From contig VJOU01000001.1 of assembly GCA_007050995.1 (NCBI GenBank), positions 1-64,000 on the forward strand: a DNA stretch of 64,000 nt, in the 5' to 3' direction. The DNA comes from Glycocaulis profundi (GTDB lineage Bacteria; Pseudomonadota; Alphaproteobacteria; Caulobacterales; Maricaulaceae). The position numbers and the translations under genes are program-made. How positions within the stretch are numbered: the first letter of the stretch is position 1; every line of letters begins with the position of its first letter. The notes under the pieces are model-generated. The model did no database searches and was not told the origin of the DNA. It was given only the letters and a program-made list of their open reading frames with translations. Of the stretch, positions 52,372 to 61,619 are shown piece by piece.

Positions 52372-53042
52372 CGTCGATCTCCGCGTGTTTTGTGTCTGAT
52401 GAAGCCCGCCATGGCGATCAGGCCAGCCAGCGCCGCCACGGCGATGAAGGCGAGCGGTTCGAATTCAAGGCGGGGCGCAGGGGCGTGACGGTCCATGGCG
52501 ACCAGAGCCGCGGCGCCGATGGCCGGCCCCAGACGCGCGAGCAGAAGAAACTCGACGAACCCGTCCGGGTCGAGCCGGCGCAGCAGCCGTCCTGCGCCTG
52601 TCAGCGCCATATACGCGATGCCGCAGATCACGAACCCCGCGGCCGCGGCCAAGCCGAGGTCCATTCTCGGCCCCTGCGTCATCATCCATTGCGCCGTCAC
52701 CAGGGGCGCGAGGATCGCCGAGGGCCAGGGCGCGAGCAACGCGGCGCGCTCTTTCCACCCCGCCCCGCCCGACACCCGCCACACAAGCCAGACGCCCAGA
52801 ACGGCCTCGATGCTGAGGAGAAGGGCGAGCAGGTCGACAGACAGGGCATCGGACGCCAGACGCAAAACGATGTCTGCAGGCTGCCCGGCGAGCCACGAAC
52901 CCGCCGGAACAACGGTCAGCCCGACCGTCAGCAGCATGATCGCTGCGGCCGCGGCCAGCGTCGGGCCCCGCGCCGCCGCCGACATCGCCCACAGACCGGC
53001 CGAACTCAGCAGAGCGGCAGCGAACAGGACGGTCTCCATCAC
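52368..53042 (-). CDS. Polytopic membrane protein in the HmuT position
   Basis: A 224-residue hydrophobic protein with about six membrane spans and no motif I recognise. It has an amphipathic DPDGFVEFLLLARLGP loop and ends in a basic cytosolic tail (RHKTRGDRR). ATGA overlaps with the CobN-like gene before it and the TolQ-like gene after it show it belongs to the same machine. In the Bacteroidetes hmu locus an uncharacterised membrane gene lies at this place, so it may be the HmuT counterpart (inference from position). Confidence 0.7.
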   Translation of the reverse strand: MMETVLFAAALLSSAGLWAMSAAARGPTLAAAAAIMLLTVGLTVVPAGSWLAGQPADIVLRLASDALSVDLLALLLSIEAVLGVWLVWRVSGGAGWKERAALLAPWPSAILAPLVTAQWMMTQGPRMDLGLAAAAGFVICGIAYMALTGAGRLLRRLDPDGFVEFLLLARLGPAIGAAALVAMDRHAPAPRLEFEPLAFIAVAALAGLIAMAGFIRHKTRGDRR

Positions 53043-56000
53043 CCGGTCCGACGGCGGCGCAAAGCCAGAAGCCCCAGAATCAGCGCCAGAACGAGTGCTC
53101 CGCCCGCGGCGGCCATGACAGCCAGGGGCGTGCCCGTCTGCGTGTCCTCACGTGTCTCCGCTGCGGCGCTGCGCCGCGCCTGCGGCGCGTTCCCCGCTTG
53201 AGAATCCGCCCTCTCCCGCTCCGACAGCACCAGTGCGCTGGCGGCGCCGGGATCACGGGTGGCCGCGTCCATGGCGGCGGCGTAGTCCTCCGCCGCCGCC
53301 TCAGGCAGATGATCGGCGATGAACGCTCGAAGCCGCGGGTTGCCGCACACGAAGCCTGAGCAGCCCGCTCCATGACGGGCGACAAGCTCGGCATGGAACG
53401 CGGCGAGGGTCTCGATCCGCTCGGGCGCGGCGTCCCACATTCCCTTGCGGGCGGTCTCCAGCATCACGGCGGTCATCTCCTGAATCGATTGGGGATGCAC
53501 CTCTTCAAAAAACTCACGGACGCCCAGCTCCAGGCTGTCTTCGACATACACGTCATACAGCCTGTCCCATGTGCCCTCCTGGATCGCGGCGGGTCGCATC
53601 GCTTCCCATCCATAGGTGTTCCTGAAGGTTTCGGCGAACACCGCCGCGGACGACGCCCCGCCCTCCTGCATGGCGGCGATGTAGCGCGGGTTCAGCAGCG
53701 TGCCGAAAAGTTCCTCGGCTATGGCCGATTCCAGCGTCTCGACCCGGGCGGCGCCCGGCGTGCGGAAATCGTTGAAATAAGCGTCCGCCTCCCGGCCGGT
53801 CGCCGTCTCCACCGCCCGGCTCAGCCCGCCCATGAACTCGTAGAAGTGATCGAGCGAGAGCGGCCCGTTCACATTGCTCTCGCGCGGCTGGATGATGGCG
53901 TCGGTGCCCTGCAGGGCGGCGGCGAACAGCCCGGGCGTGTTCGCGCCCCAGTCTTCGCCGTCGCCATAGCGGGCGTTCATGTTGGCGAGATACTGTCGGC
54001 CGATCTCGACGGCCTCCTCCCAGTCCGATCCGCTTTCGACCAGCCCCATGATGGCGGTGCCATAATTGCCGTTCACCCCGCCGAACACCCGGCTGGTGGC
54101 GAGCCGCCGGGCTTCCAGCGGAGACAGCCCCTCGCTCAGCAGGGCCCTCTCGACCGCTTCGGCGCTGCGAGCCACGGGGTTCGCGCCTTCGGCCGCCGCC
54201 ATGGCGACCGCCTTCTGGATGAGCTCCAGCCGGCTCGCCGCCAGATCCCGGATCTGACCGGCGGTCTGCACGACCACGTCGATGCGGGGCCGTTCCAGTT
54301 CTGACGCCGGCACGAGGCGGATGTCATTGACCCTGCCGAACGGATCACGCACGGGCTCGACGCCGAGAAGATGCAGGATCTGCGCGACCGTCGCGCCCTC
54401 GGTCTGGATGAAATCGCCCGGCCAGAGGGTGAAGGCGACCTTCTCCGGATGTTCTCCGTGCAGCTCCAGATGCCGTTCGATCAAGCGGTCGGCGAGCTGG
54501 CCGCCGACGCGCCATGCCGCCTCGCTGGGGGTCCGCTCCGCGTCGATGGACACCATGTTCCGGCCCGTGGGCAGGGCGGCGGGCGACACGATCGGGTCGC
54601 CGCCGACCGAGGGCTCGATGTAACCGCCGTCCAGGGCGCGGAGAACCTGTCTGATTTCAAGATCGCCGCTGCGTTCGAGTGCGGCCACGGTCTGGGGAAT
54701 GGCGGTTATGAGCGACTGGATCCGGCCGACAGCGTCCACGAAGGCGCGGTCTCGCAGCTCTCGCGACCGGCGTTCGGAGGCGATCAGGCTCAGAGCCTCC
54801 GATGCGGCGCCGCGCCCGTCCAGCACCTGGCGCCGGACCTGGGCATCGGCGCCCGCCGCGCGCAGTCCGCTCTCAAGATCGCTCGTGCGCGCATAGAACG
54901 CCAATGCGGCTTCAGCCTCCGCGATCATGCCCTCGTCCAGATCGGTCAACGCGGCCGCGAAGCTCCCGGCGGCCGCCCTGTCCAGCCACGCCTTGCGGGC
55001 CGGATCGAGCGCGGCTGCGCCGACACGGCCGAGGCGCGCCTGCCGGGCGGAGGCGATCTCGGATTCAAGATCAGGATGATCCAGCAGATCCCGGAACTCC
55101 GCCCGGGCCTGTGGATTCCGCAGCGCCTGGAGGAGCGCCTGCATGTCCGGTTCAGCCGTCAGGCGCATGGCCCGAGCCATGGCCGGGACCGCCCGCGCCA
55201 CGGCTTCCGCGCGGCCCCGGCGCTGCGGGTCGAGGCTGTCGAGGGCGCGTGAAAGCTGCTGTTCGGAGCGCCAGCTTTCCACAAGATCACGCTTGTCCGG
55301 ATCGGCCATGGGCGGGGCCAGCAGCGCCAGCAATTCCGCCCGGGTCGGCGAATCGGAGACCGGGTCGGCGGGGTCGGCGGGCGCGTCCGCGAGATCGATG
55401 AAGCCGCGCACCATCCGTCCCTGATCGGGTTGCCGCAGCGCCGCAGTCAGCGCATCGGCGCGCGCTCTTTCCGCCTCGGTGACGAGGTCTGCAACGGCGA
55501 GCGCGGGATCAGCGCCGCCGATCACGCTCCTGACGATGCGGTCGGCAGGCTCGCGGTAGCCCGACCGGAAGGCGGCCTCGTCGGTTTCCGCCTCGCTCAC
55601 GTCCACGCCGCGGCTGCGATCGAGCTCAAGCAGGGCCGCGGCCAGCGGCGGCGCTGCGATCTGCATCGCCGTGTCGATCCGATGGTCATCCCGATAACCT
55701 TCGCCCAGCGAATACAGCCCCAGAGTGATCCGGCTCGTCTCCTGGCTTTCAACGAAATTCGCCAGGGCGAGCACGTCGCGATCGCTCCATGGGGCTTCCT
55801 CGGGCAGGCCGAGCGCGCCCGTCAGTTCAAGGCGGCGCGCAAGCTCGCGGACATCGTTCTCGCGTTCGGCCCGGGTCGCTCCTTCGGCTCTGCGCACGCC
55901 GTCCAGGGCCCGCTGCAGATCCGCCAGCTCGTCGGTCAGGCCGCTCTCGGAGATCGGCGGGGTCAGGTGCGACAGGATCGTCGCGTAGACGCGGCGCTTG

Positions 56001-57769
56001 GCGATGATCGCCTCGCCCACATTGTTCATCGTGTAGACATAGGCGTGCGGCAGGTCGCCGATCAGCGCGTCCGGCCAGTCCCGCCCCGACAGAGCGACCT
56101 GTTTTCCTGGCGTGAACTCAAGGCTGCCGTGCGTTCCGAAGTGGACGAGCGCGTCGGTGCCGAAACCCTCGCGGGCCCACAGATAGGCGTTCACGTAAGG
56201 ATGGGGCGGAGCCGTGTCCGCGCCATGTATGAGACGGTACTCGTCTTCACCGATCCCGGGCAGCGGCTGCGGAAGAATCGCGACATTGCCGAACCGGACC
56301 GCGGCGACCGCAAGGGCGGAACGATCCGGCGAGACCATGTGGCGTCCGGGCGCGGGGCCGTGCTCGGCGTCGACCCGGGCGCACATGACGTCCCCGATCA
56401 GGTCCTCGCACCATCGCGAATAGTCCTCTGCTGAAACCCATTGCGAAGCATCCTCGGCCAGCCAGCGGGCCATCCGCCCGGCCGCGTACGGGCCGAGCAC
56501 CGGAGCCTGGGCCATGACCATGGCCTCGAAAACCGCAGGGTCGTCGGGCAGGTCGCCCAGGTCATACCCCGCCTCGCGCATGGCCAGGAGCAGATTGTGG
56601 AGCGAGGGCGCGACCTCCATGTTGGCCGCGCTCATCGCGCCCTCTCCCGGGCCCTTCAGGAAAAACACGGCCACGCGCTTGTCCGCGTTGTCCTTGTCCT
56701 TCAGCGCGAGCTGGCGGTTCACCCGCTCGACGAAGCGGGCGAGACGGTCGGGAACGGCTTCGAAGATCGCGAGCCCGTCGTCATCGGGGAACTGAGCCAC
56801 CGTCGCGAACGGCGCGACGCCACCGTCGAGCTCGGACAGAACGACGTTCATGCTCAGAAGCGAGCCGGACAGCCCGCGCGGGTCGTCGAGCCAGGCGTCA
56901 TGAAGCTCGAACACGCTGACCGGGGTCAGAAGCGGGATGTCGTTCTCCGCCAGCCAGGCGACCGCCTCGTCGCGCTGGTCCAGCGTCAGGGCGCCGTGCG
57001 GCATGTAGATGACCGCGGCGGGATCGATCTCACGCAGGAAGTCCAGGCGCTTCGTGGCGCTCGCGACGGGATAGACGTCATGCCCCTGCTCCTCGAACGC
57101 GCCGATCAGGGCGTCTATGTGATCGCGATTGGCGTTGAACGGACCGGGCACGCTGGTGACGAGGGCCAGACGATGGGATCCGGGCCCCGGACGGGGAGCG
57201 CCGTCCCTGGCCCTGAACGCTTCGACGCTTTCAAACACCGCGTCATCGCCGCGCACGAACAGGACGTCCCGAGGGATGGGCCGGGGCGGCGCGGCTTCAG
57301 CGGCAGCGACGGACTTTCCGTCGAGCTCGCGCCGCGCATAGGCGAGCAGGCTGCGATAATTCGGGCCCCCGCCGAACGTCAGATATGCACCGATCCGGTC
57401 CAGCTGTTCGCCAGTGACGCTGGTCACGTCAGTGCCGGGGTCGGTGGGCGCCTCCACATAGACGGCGCTGCCAGACCGCGCCATGGACTGAAGCGCCCGC
57501 TGCTGGTCCGCGTCGAGCGAAACCCCTCGGCCGAAGACCACCACCAGCGCCGCGCCGCGCGCGTCGCTCACGGACTCGAGCGGCAGCGACTCCACCCGGA
57601 CCCACTGGCCTTCGGCCTCCGAAGCGATGCGGGCGGCGGTGAAGCCCGGATAATTGACCAGCACCACGCGCGTCGGCAGGACATGGGCCTGCAGGGCCAT
57701 CCATGCCGCGGCGAGAAGACCGGCCAGCACGACCGCGCCGCCTGCCGTCAATGCGATCCGCCGGATCAT
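53039..57769 (-). CDS. hmuS: Membrane-anchored CobN-like chelatase (HmuS-like)
   Basis: A 1576-residue member of the CobN/BchH/HmuS superfamily, longer than cobaltochelatase CobN. Recognisable segments are VIYMPHGALTLD, DALVHFGTHGSLEFTPGKQ, AYVYTMNNVGEAIIAKRR, FTLWPGDFIQTEGAT, RDPFGRVNDI and ARYGDGEDWGANTPGLF. Unlike cytosolic CobN it has an N-terminal hydrophobic segment (residues 7-27). After a disordered linker it ends in a single span (VMAAAGGALVLALILGLLALRR) with a basic tail, so the catalytic part should face the periplasm. No cobS, cobT or cobalamin genes are present. Context supports HmuS, a heme-processing chelatase homologue, over cobalt insertion. Confidence 0.85.
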   Translation of the reverse strand: MIRRIALTAGGAVVLAGLLAAAWMALQAHVLPTRVVLVNYPGFTAARIASEAEGQWVRVESLPLESVSDARGAALVVVFGRGVSLDADQQRALQSMARSGSAVYVEAPTDPGTDVTSVTGEQLDRIGAYLTFGGGPNYRSLLAYARRELDGKSVAAAEAAPPRPIPRDVLFVRGDDAVFESVEAFRARDGAPRPGPGSHRLALVTSVPGPFNANRDHIDALIGAFEEQGHDVYPVASATKRLDFLREIDPAAVIYMPHGALTLDQRDEAVAWLAENDIPLLTPVSVFELHDAWLDDPRGLSGSLLSMNVVLSELDGGVAPFATVAQFPDDDGLAIFEAVPDRLARFVERVNRQLALKDKDNADKRVAVFFLKGPGEGAMSAANMEVAPSLHNLLLAMREAGYDLGDLPDDPAVFEAMVMAQAPVLGPYAAGRMARWLAEDASQWVSAEDYSRWCEDLIGDVMCARVDAEHGPAPGRHMVSPDRSALAVAAVRFGNVAILPQPLPGIGEDEYRLIHGADTAPPHPYVNAYLWAREGFGTDALVHFGTHGSLEFTPGKQVALSGRDWPDALIGDLPHAYVYTMNNVGEAIIAKRRVYATILSHLTPPISESGLTDELADLQRALDGVRRAEGATRAERENDVRELARRLELTGALGLPEEAPWSDRDVLALANFVESQETSRITLGLYSLGEGYRDDHRIDTAMQIAAPPLAAALLELDRSRGVDVSEAETDEAAFRSGYREPADRIVRSVIGGADPALAVADLVTEAERARADALTAALRQPDQGRMVRGFIDLADAPADPADPVSDSPTRAELLALLAPPMADPDKRDLVESWRSEQQLSRALDSLDPQRRGRAEAVARAVPAMARAMRLTAEPDMQALLQALRNPQARAEFRDLLDHPDLESEIASARQARLGRVGAAALDPARKAWLDRAAAGSFAAALTDLDEGMIAEAEAALAFYARTSDLESGLRAAGADAQVRRQVLDGRGAASEALSLIASERRSRELRDRAFVDAVGRIQSLITAIPQTVAALERSGDLEIRQVLRALDGGYIEPSVGGDPIVSPAALPTGRNMVSIDAERTPSEAAWRVGGQLADRLIERHLELHGEHPEKVAFTLWPGDFIQTEGATVAQILHLLGVEPVRDPFGRVNDIRLVPASELERPRIDVVVQTAGQIRDLAASRLELIQKAVAMAAAEGANPVARSAEAVERALLSEGLSPLEARRLATSRVFGGVNGNYGTAIMGLVESGSDWEEAVEIGRQYLANMNARYGDGEDWGANTPGLFAAALQGTDAIIQPRESNVNGPLSLDHFYEFMGGLSRAVETATGREADAYFNDFRTPGAARVETLESAIAEELFGTLLNPRYIAAMQEGGASSAAVFAETFRNTYGWEAMRPAAIQEGTWDRLYDVYVEDSLELGVREFFEEVHPQSIQEMTAVMLETARKGMWDAAPERIETLAAFHAELVARHGAGCSGFVCGNPRLRAFIADHLPEAAAEDYAAAMDAATRDPGAASALVLSERERADSQAGNAPQARRSAAAETREDTQTGTPLAVMAAAGGALVLALILGLLALRRRRTG

Positions 57770-57785
57770 CGCCCTCTTCCTTCGC

Positions 57786-60062
57786 TCAGAACCGCGTGCG
57801 CACGCTGACCGCCACGGTGCGGCCCGGCGCGGTGTACCGCCCCAGAGCGGTGTCCGTGGCGGGCAGGTTCACCAGATCAGGCCATTCCCAGTGCCGTTCA
57901 TCGAAGACGTTGGACACCATGACATTGAGCCGCGCGTTCGCGCCAAAGCCGACCCATGCCGACAGATCGAGCGTCGCGTAGCCGTCCTGAGTGACATGGG
58001 GGACCACCTGCCCCTGGCTTTCGATGGGCGCCACGTCGTCCTTCTCAGCCACGAAGGTCGCATGCCCCTCCGCGCCCCATCGGCCCGAAGGCGCGTCGTA
58101 GGTCAGGCCCACGACCGCCTGAGGCGGCGGAACGCTGTTCAGGGGCAGGTCCGCGGTCCGGTTGCGGCCTTCCGACCATGACCCCGCCGCACGCAGCACC
58201 AGGCCCTCGGCGCCCGCCGCGACAGCGCCGACATCCAACGCCGCGCTGGCCTCGACACCGCGGATGCGCACGCTGTCGACATTGACCGACTGGAAGCGGC
58301 GTATCGCCTGGGGATTGCCGATCGTCCCCGGAGGGATGAATTCGATCAGGGCGGTGTCGATGAAGTCGGAATACCGGTTCTCGTACAAAGCCAGTTCGGC
58401 GGAGACGGCCTGCCACGCGCCCCGCGCGCCGATCTCCCAGCCCCGGCTGCGCTCAGGACCCAGTTCCGGGTTGGGCAGGAAATCGTGGACGAATGTGGCG
58501 ACCGGCACCCGGCCGATCCGGTTGAGCTGCTCGGGGCCGGGCGTCCTGAAGCCCTCGGCGTAGTTGGCGAACAGGCTGGTCTGGGCGGTCATGCGCCAGG
58601 TCGCGCCGATCCGCGGGGTGACTGCCGTTTCGTTCAGACCCACAGGTTCGAAGTCCAGAACGTTGGCATTGTCGAAGAAGGCGTCGGGCGAGATGTCGAG
58701 GTCATAATGATCCAGCCGGACGCTGGGCGTGACCACGAGACGGCCGTCGAGCAGTTCCGCCCGCGCCTGGCCGAAAACCCCGTAAAGACTGGTGGTCGTG
58801 TCCGGATAAAGCTTGCGCGGGTAGGTGTCGCCCTCCACCACACGGCTCTCGGCTCCGGTCGCCGCGTTGCGCTGAACCTTGTCGTCGAACTGAGCGGTCT
58901 CCTTGCGGACCCATTCATATCCGCCGACGAAACTCAGCCACGGCGCCTGAGGCGGAACCACGAGCACGTCGCCGGTGCTGCTCCACTGCTCTTGGGTGAA
59001 ATCAAGCCTGTCCTCGCGCAGCAGCGTCTGGGGCGGCCCCATCCCCACGGTGGTCACGGAGAAAGTGGAGAATTCCTCGGTCCGGCTCTCCTGATAGTCG
59101 ATCTGCGCCTGCGCCCGGCGGACCCATCCCGTCGCCTCCGGCGTCCACTCCCAGGCGCCGCCCAGCCGCCAGCGTTCGGAGCGGTCGTCGCCGAGATTGT
59201 CATCGAAAACCCGGATCGGGGGCGGACCCACCGACGCATTGGCGGACAGACGGTCGGTCTCCACCTCGCTGACGAACCATTCCGCCGTCCCGGTGAAGCG
59301 GTGGCCGCCCCCCGCTTCGATCTCTCCGCGGGCCAGCAGGTTGAACGCCTCGACCGACTGCGGATCGGGCCTGAGTTCGGGGTCGTTGTTCGACAGCTCG
59401 GACGCCTGGCGCCAGGTCAGGTTGACGAGCCCGGAGGCGGGCCCGCTCCGCCCGGCCGCATCGCCGGTGACGAACCAGCTTTCATGGGCGCTGTCATAGC
59501 CCGCCCCGGCCGTTCCGCCGAAGGCCGCGCCCGGCTCCAGCACGTCGCCAGGCCGCTTGGTGCGGAAGGCGACGATTCCCCCCAGGGCATCGCTGCCGTA
59601 CAGCGCCGAGGACGGCCCACGGACCACCTCTGTGCGCTGGATGGTTTCCACGTCCAGCTTGCCGCGGGCCTGATCGGACACGCCCGCCGCCCCGAAGCCG
59701 TCCGGCAGCCGCACGCCGTCCACAAGCATCAGCACGCGGCGCCCGCCGATTCCGCGGATCTGGATGTTGGCGTCCCCCGCCCGGCCCCGGCGGTCACGGA
59801 TCACATCCACCCCGGGCATGTAGCGGTAAAGCTGGCGCAGGGTGCTGGTCTGGGTGCGCTCGATCTGATCGCGATCAATGGCCGAGACCGAGACCGGCAC
59901 ATCGAAAATCCGCTCTTCCATCCGGGTGGCGGTGACCACGATCGTTTCAAGAAACCGGCTGGTGTCCCCCTCGACCGCACCGTCGGCAGCCTCCCCATGC
60001 GCTGGAGAACCGGCCATCGCGACCAGCGCGCAGCCCCCTAGAAGCTTGATTTTCATAGACAT
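57786..60062 (-). CDS. hmuR: TonB-dependent heme/hemoglobin receptor (HmuR-like)
   Basis: A 758-residue outer-membrane receptor. A signal peptide (KLLGGCALVAMAGSPAHG) precedes the TonB box ETIVVTATR. The plug carries IQIRGIGGRRVLMLVDGVRL and RGPSSALYGSDALGG. The heme-receptor motifs are visible as FRTP (near residue 505; FRAP-like) and NPEL (near 530; NPNL-like), with a histidine between them (near 525) as in HemR-type receptors. The barrel ends in VSVRTRF. The next gene begins 16 bases later. I chose the ATG at 60062; 60056 is also possible. Confidence 0.88.
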   Translation of the reverse strand: MSMKIKLLGGCALVAMAGSPAHGEAADGAVEGDTSRFLETIVVTATRMEERIFDVPVSVSAIDRDQIERTQTSTLRQLYRYMPGVDVIRDRRGRAGDANIQIRGIGGRRVLMLVDGVRLPDGFGAAGVSDQARGKLDVETIQRTEVVRGPSSALYGSDALGGIVAFRTKRPGDVLEPGAAFGGTAGAGYDSAHESWFVTGDAAGRSGPASGLVNLTWRQASELSNNDPELRPDPQSVEAFNLLARGEIEAGGGHRFTGTAEWFVSEVETDRLSANASVGPPPIRVFDDNLGDDRSERWRLGGAWEWTPEATGWVRRAQAQIDYQESRTEEFSTFSVTTVGMGPPQTLLREDRLDFTQEQWSSTGDVLVVPPQAPWLSFVGGYEWVRKETAQFDDKVQRNAATGAESRVVEGDTYPRKLYPDTTTSLYGVFGQARAELLDGRLVVTPSVRLDHYDLDISPDAFFDNANVLDFEPVGLNETAVTPRIGATWRMTAQTSLFANYAEGFRTPGPEQLNRIGRVPVATFVHDFLPNPELGPERSRGWEIGARGAWQAVSAELALYENRYSDFIDTALIEFIPPGTIGNPQAIRRFQSVNVDSVRIRGVEASAALDVGAVAAGAEGLVLRAAGSWSEGRNRTADLPLNSVPPPQAVVGLTYDAPSGRWGAEGHATFVAEKDDVAPIESQGQVVPHVTQDGYATLDLSAWVGFGANARLNVMVSNVFDERHWEWPDLVNLPATDTALGRYTAPGRTVAVSVRTRF

Positions 60063-60091
60063 GAGACCCTCATCCCGCCCGCAATGCACCG

Positions 60092-60109
60092 GCAATGTGA
60101 TAACATTGC
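60092..60109. promoter_or_regulatory. Palindromic operator 1 upstream of the heme receptor
   Basis: GCAATGT-GATA-ACATTGC is a perfect 7-bp inverted repeat with a 4-base spacer. It lies 30 bases before the receptor start and about 80 bases after the stop of the tandem-TetR gene. The AT-rich character stands out from surrounding sequence. Likely the binding site of that regulator. Confidence 0.75.
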
Positions 60110-60127
60110 GCTACGTAATAACATTGC
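60110..60127. promoter_or_regulatory. Palindromic operator 2, abutting operator 1
   Basis: GCTACGT-AATA-ACATTGC matches operator 1 in 15 of 18 positions, with a degenerate left arm and an identical right arm. It starts on the base after operator 1 ends. Centres are therefore 18 bp apart, so bound proteins would lie nearly on the same face after two turns. Confidence 0.72.
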
Positions 60128-60187
60128 GTCGAGAAGAGTCGATATCAGGGAGGGCACTTATGCAGTCGCTTCATCGAGCGCAGAGCT

Positions 60188-61450
60188 TCAGCGACGCGAA
60201 ACGAACTCGACCCACTGGACCGAGGCGCTGGAGGGCTGGACTGAGGCGGGCCATTTTTCCAGGCCCGCCGCGGTCGGGAAGGCGTGACCCTTCACAAAGA
60301 GCATGGCGAACACGAGGCTTTCGAGCGCGGGCCGTTCCGTCGGGGCCGGAGCCTGCGCATCGGCGAGCGGGCCGGCCAGCCGGCTCTGCAGCGCGTTGAA
60401 ACGCGCCCTGTGAGCGGCGCGGGACGAATCGGGCAGAGCCGAGATCAGGGACGGGTGGACGAGTTCCACCGCTCCGCTGAGCTGCCGGTAGATCAACTCC
60501 TTCCAGGCGTTCGCGATCACCGTCTCCGGCGCGCCGCCTGCGGCCTCCCACGATTTGAGGACGGTCTCGATCTCCGACCAGCTGCGCTCGAGGCAGCCCT
60601 GAAGCAGCGCTTCCTTGTCCGGAAACAGGTAATAGAACGCCCCGCGGGTCACCCCCAGGCTTTCGGCGACTTCAGCCAGGGACAGCCCGGCATAGCCCCG
60701 GGCGTTCAGCAGGCGCACCCCCGCCCTCAGAAAGGCCTCGCGCTTGATGCGGGCCCGCGTCTCCCGGTCGAAGATCATTCCGATCTCTGGCAGGGAGGAC
60801 GGGTTGGTCAGCGTGAGCGGCGCCATGCCCGCCCCGCCGGGCGGCTCGGACGAGAACAGGCGCGCCAGCGCGGCCCGCTCGGCGGACAGATCCCCTTCGG
60901 CGGCGGCTCTGGCGCGACCGGACAGCCATTCCAGCGCGGTCACGACGAGGCCCGCCGCCACGGGGCCGGATCGCGGAAAGTCCGCGGCGGCGATGGCCTC
61001 GATGTCTTCAAGGCATTGTCTGAACAGGGCCTGCAGCTCCGCTGCGGACGGGCCGGGCAGAAGGCGAACCTCGCGCGGCAGGCAGACATGGGGCCGCTCC
61101 CGGCGCAGGATCGCCTCATGTATCCCGGCCCAGGCCTCCATGAGAGCGGCCGTCGGCGCACCGTCGGAGGCGCGGGCGCGGTCTATCGCCTCCCTGAGCG
61201 TGTCATGACTGGCCCGGTAGGCGTGAAGAACGATCTCGTCCTTGCCGGAAAAATAATACCCCACGCTGTTCTTCGACAGGCCGAACTGGTCGGAGATGTC
61301 TTCAAGGCGCGTGTTGGCCGCGCCGATTTCGTCGAAGAGTTCGGACGCCTTGGACAGGATCGCCTGGCGTTTGAGTTCGCGCTCCTGCTGACGGGAGAAC
61401 GCCGACCGGTGATCGGGGAAGGCCGGGTGACTGACATTCGGCCCTGACAT
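60188..61450 (-). CDS. Tandem double-TetR transcriptional regulator
   Basis: A 420-residue protein made of two TetR-type units. The first DNA-binding domain is near residues 25-75 (RLEDISDQFGLSKNSVGYYF). The second is near 225-275 (LSLAEVAESLGVTRGAFYYL). Each is followed by a helical ligand domain of normal TetR size. One chain is thus equivalent to a dimer. It lies upstream of, and on the same strand as, the heme-receptor operon. It is divergent from a second TonB receptor, and two abutting palindromes lie just after its stop. Ligand unknown. Confidence 0.87.
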   Translation of the reverse strand: MSGPNVSHPAFPDHRSAFSRQQERELKRQAILSKASELFDEIGAANTRLEDISDQFGLSKNSVGYYFSGKDEIVLHAYRASHDTLREAIDRARASDGAPTAALMEAWAGIHEAILRRERPHVCLPREVRLLPGPSAAELQALFRQCLEDIEAIAAADFPRSGPVAAGLVVTALEWLSGRARAAAEGDLSAERAALARLFSSEPPGGAGMAPLTLTNPSSLPEIGMIFDRETRARIKREAFLRAGVRLLNARGYAGLSLAEVAESLGVTRGAFYYLFPDKEALLQGCLERSWSEIETVLKSWEAAGGAPETVIANAWKELIYRQLSGAVELVHPSLISALPDSSRAAHRARFNALQSRLAGPLADAQAPAPTERPALESLVFAMLFVKGHAFPTAAGLEKWPASVQPSSASVQWVEFVSRR

Positions 61451-61619
61451 CGTTCTCTCGCCTCCTTCGGCGTGCCTTCGCAGACCCTGAACCTAGGGTC
61501 CGCGCCAGGCTTTCGCAATCTGCGCAGCAAATTTGTGCGGCGTGTATGAAATTCGTTGACGACGCATTTTATCTGTGTGAGCTTGCTTGAAACAAATAAA
61601 AAATGAGGGAGGACGTCTC

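Noticed and set aside
60063-60187. Cobalamin riboswitch upstream of the TonB receptor/CobN-like operon
   Set aside because: The gap is only 125 bases, holds no B12-box-like sequence that I can see, and is occupied by two protein-type palindromic operators.
61528-61535. CAAATTTG palindrome upstream of the second TonB receptor as a third TetR operator
   Set aside because: Does not match the GCAATGT-N4-ACATTGC pattern and its flanks are not symmetric.
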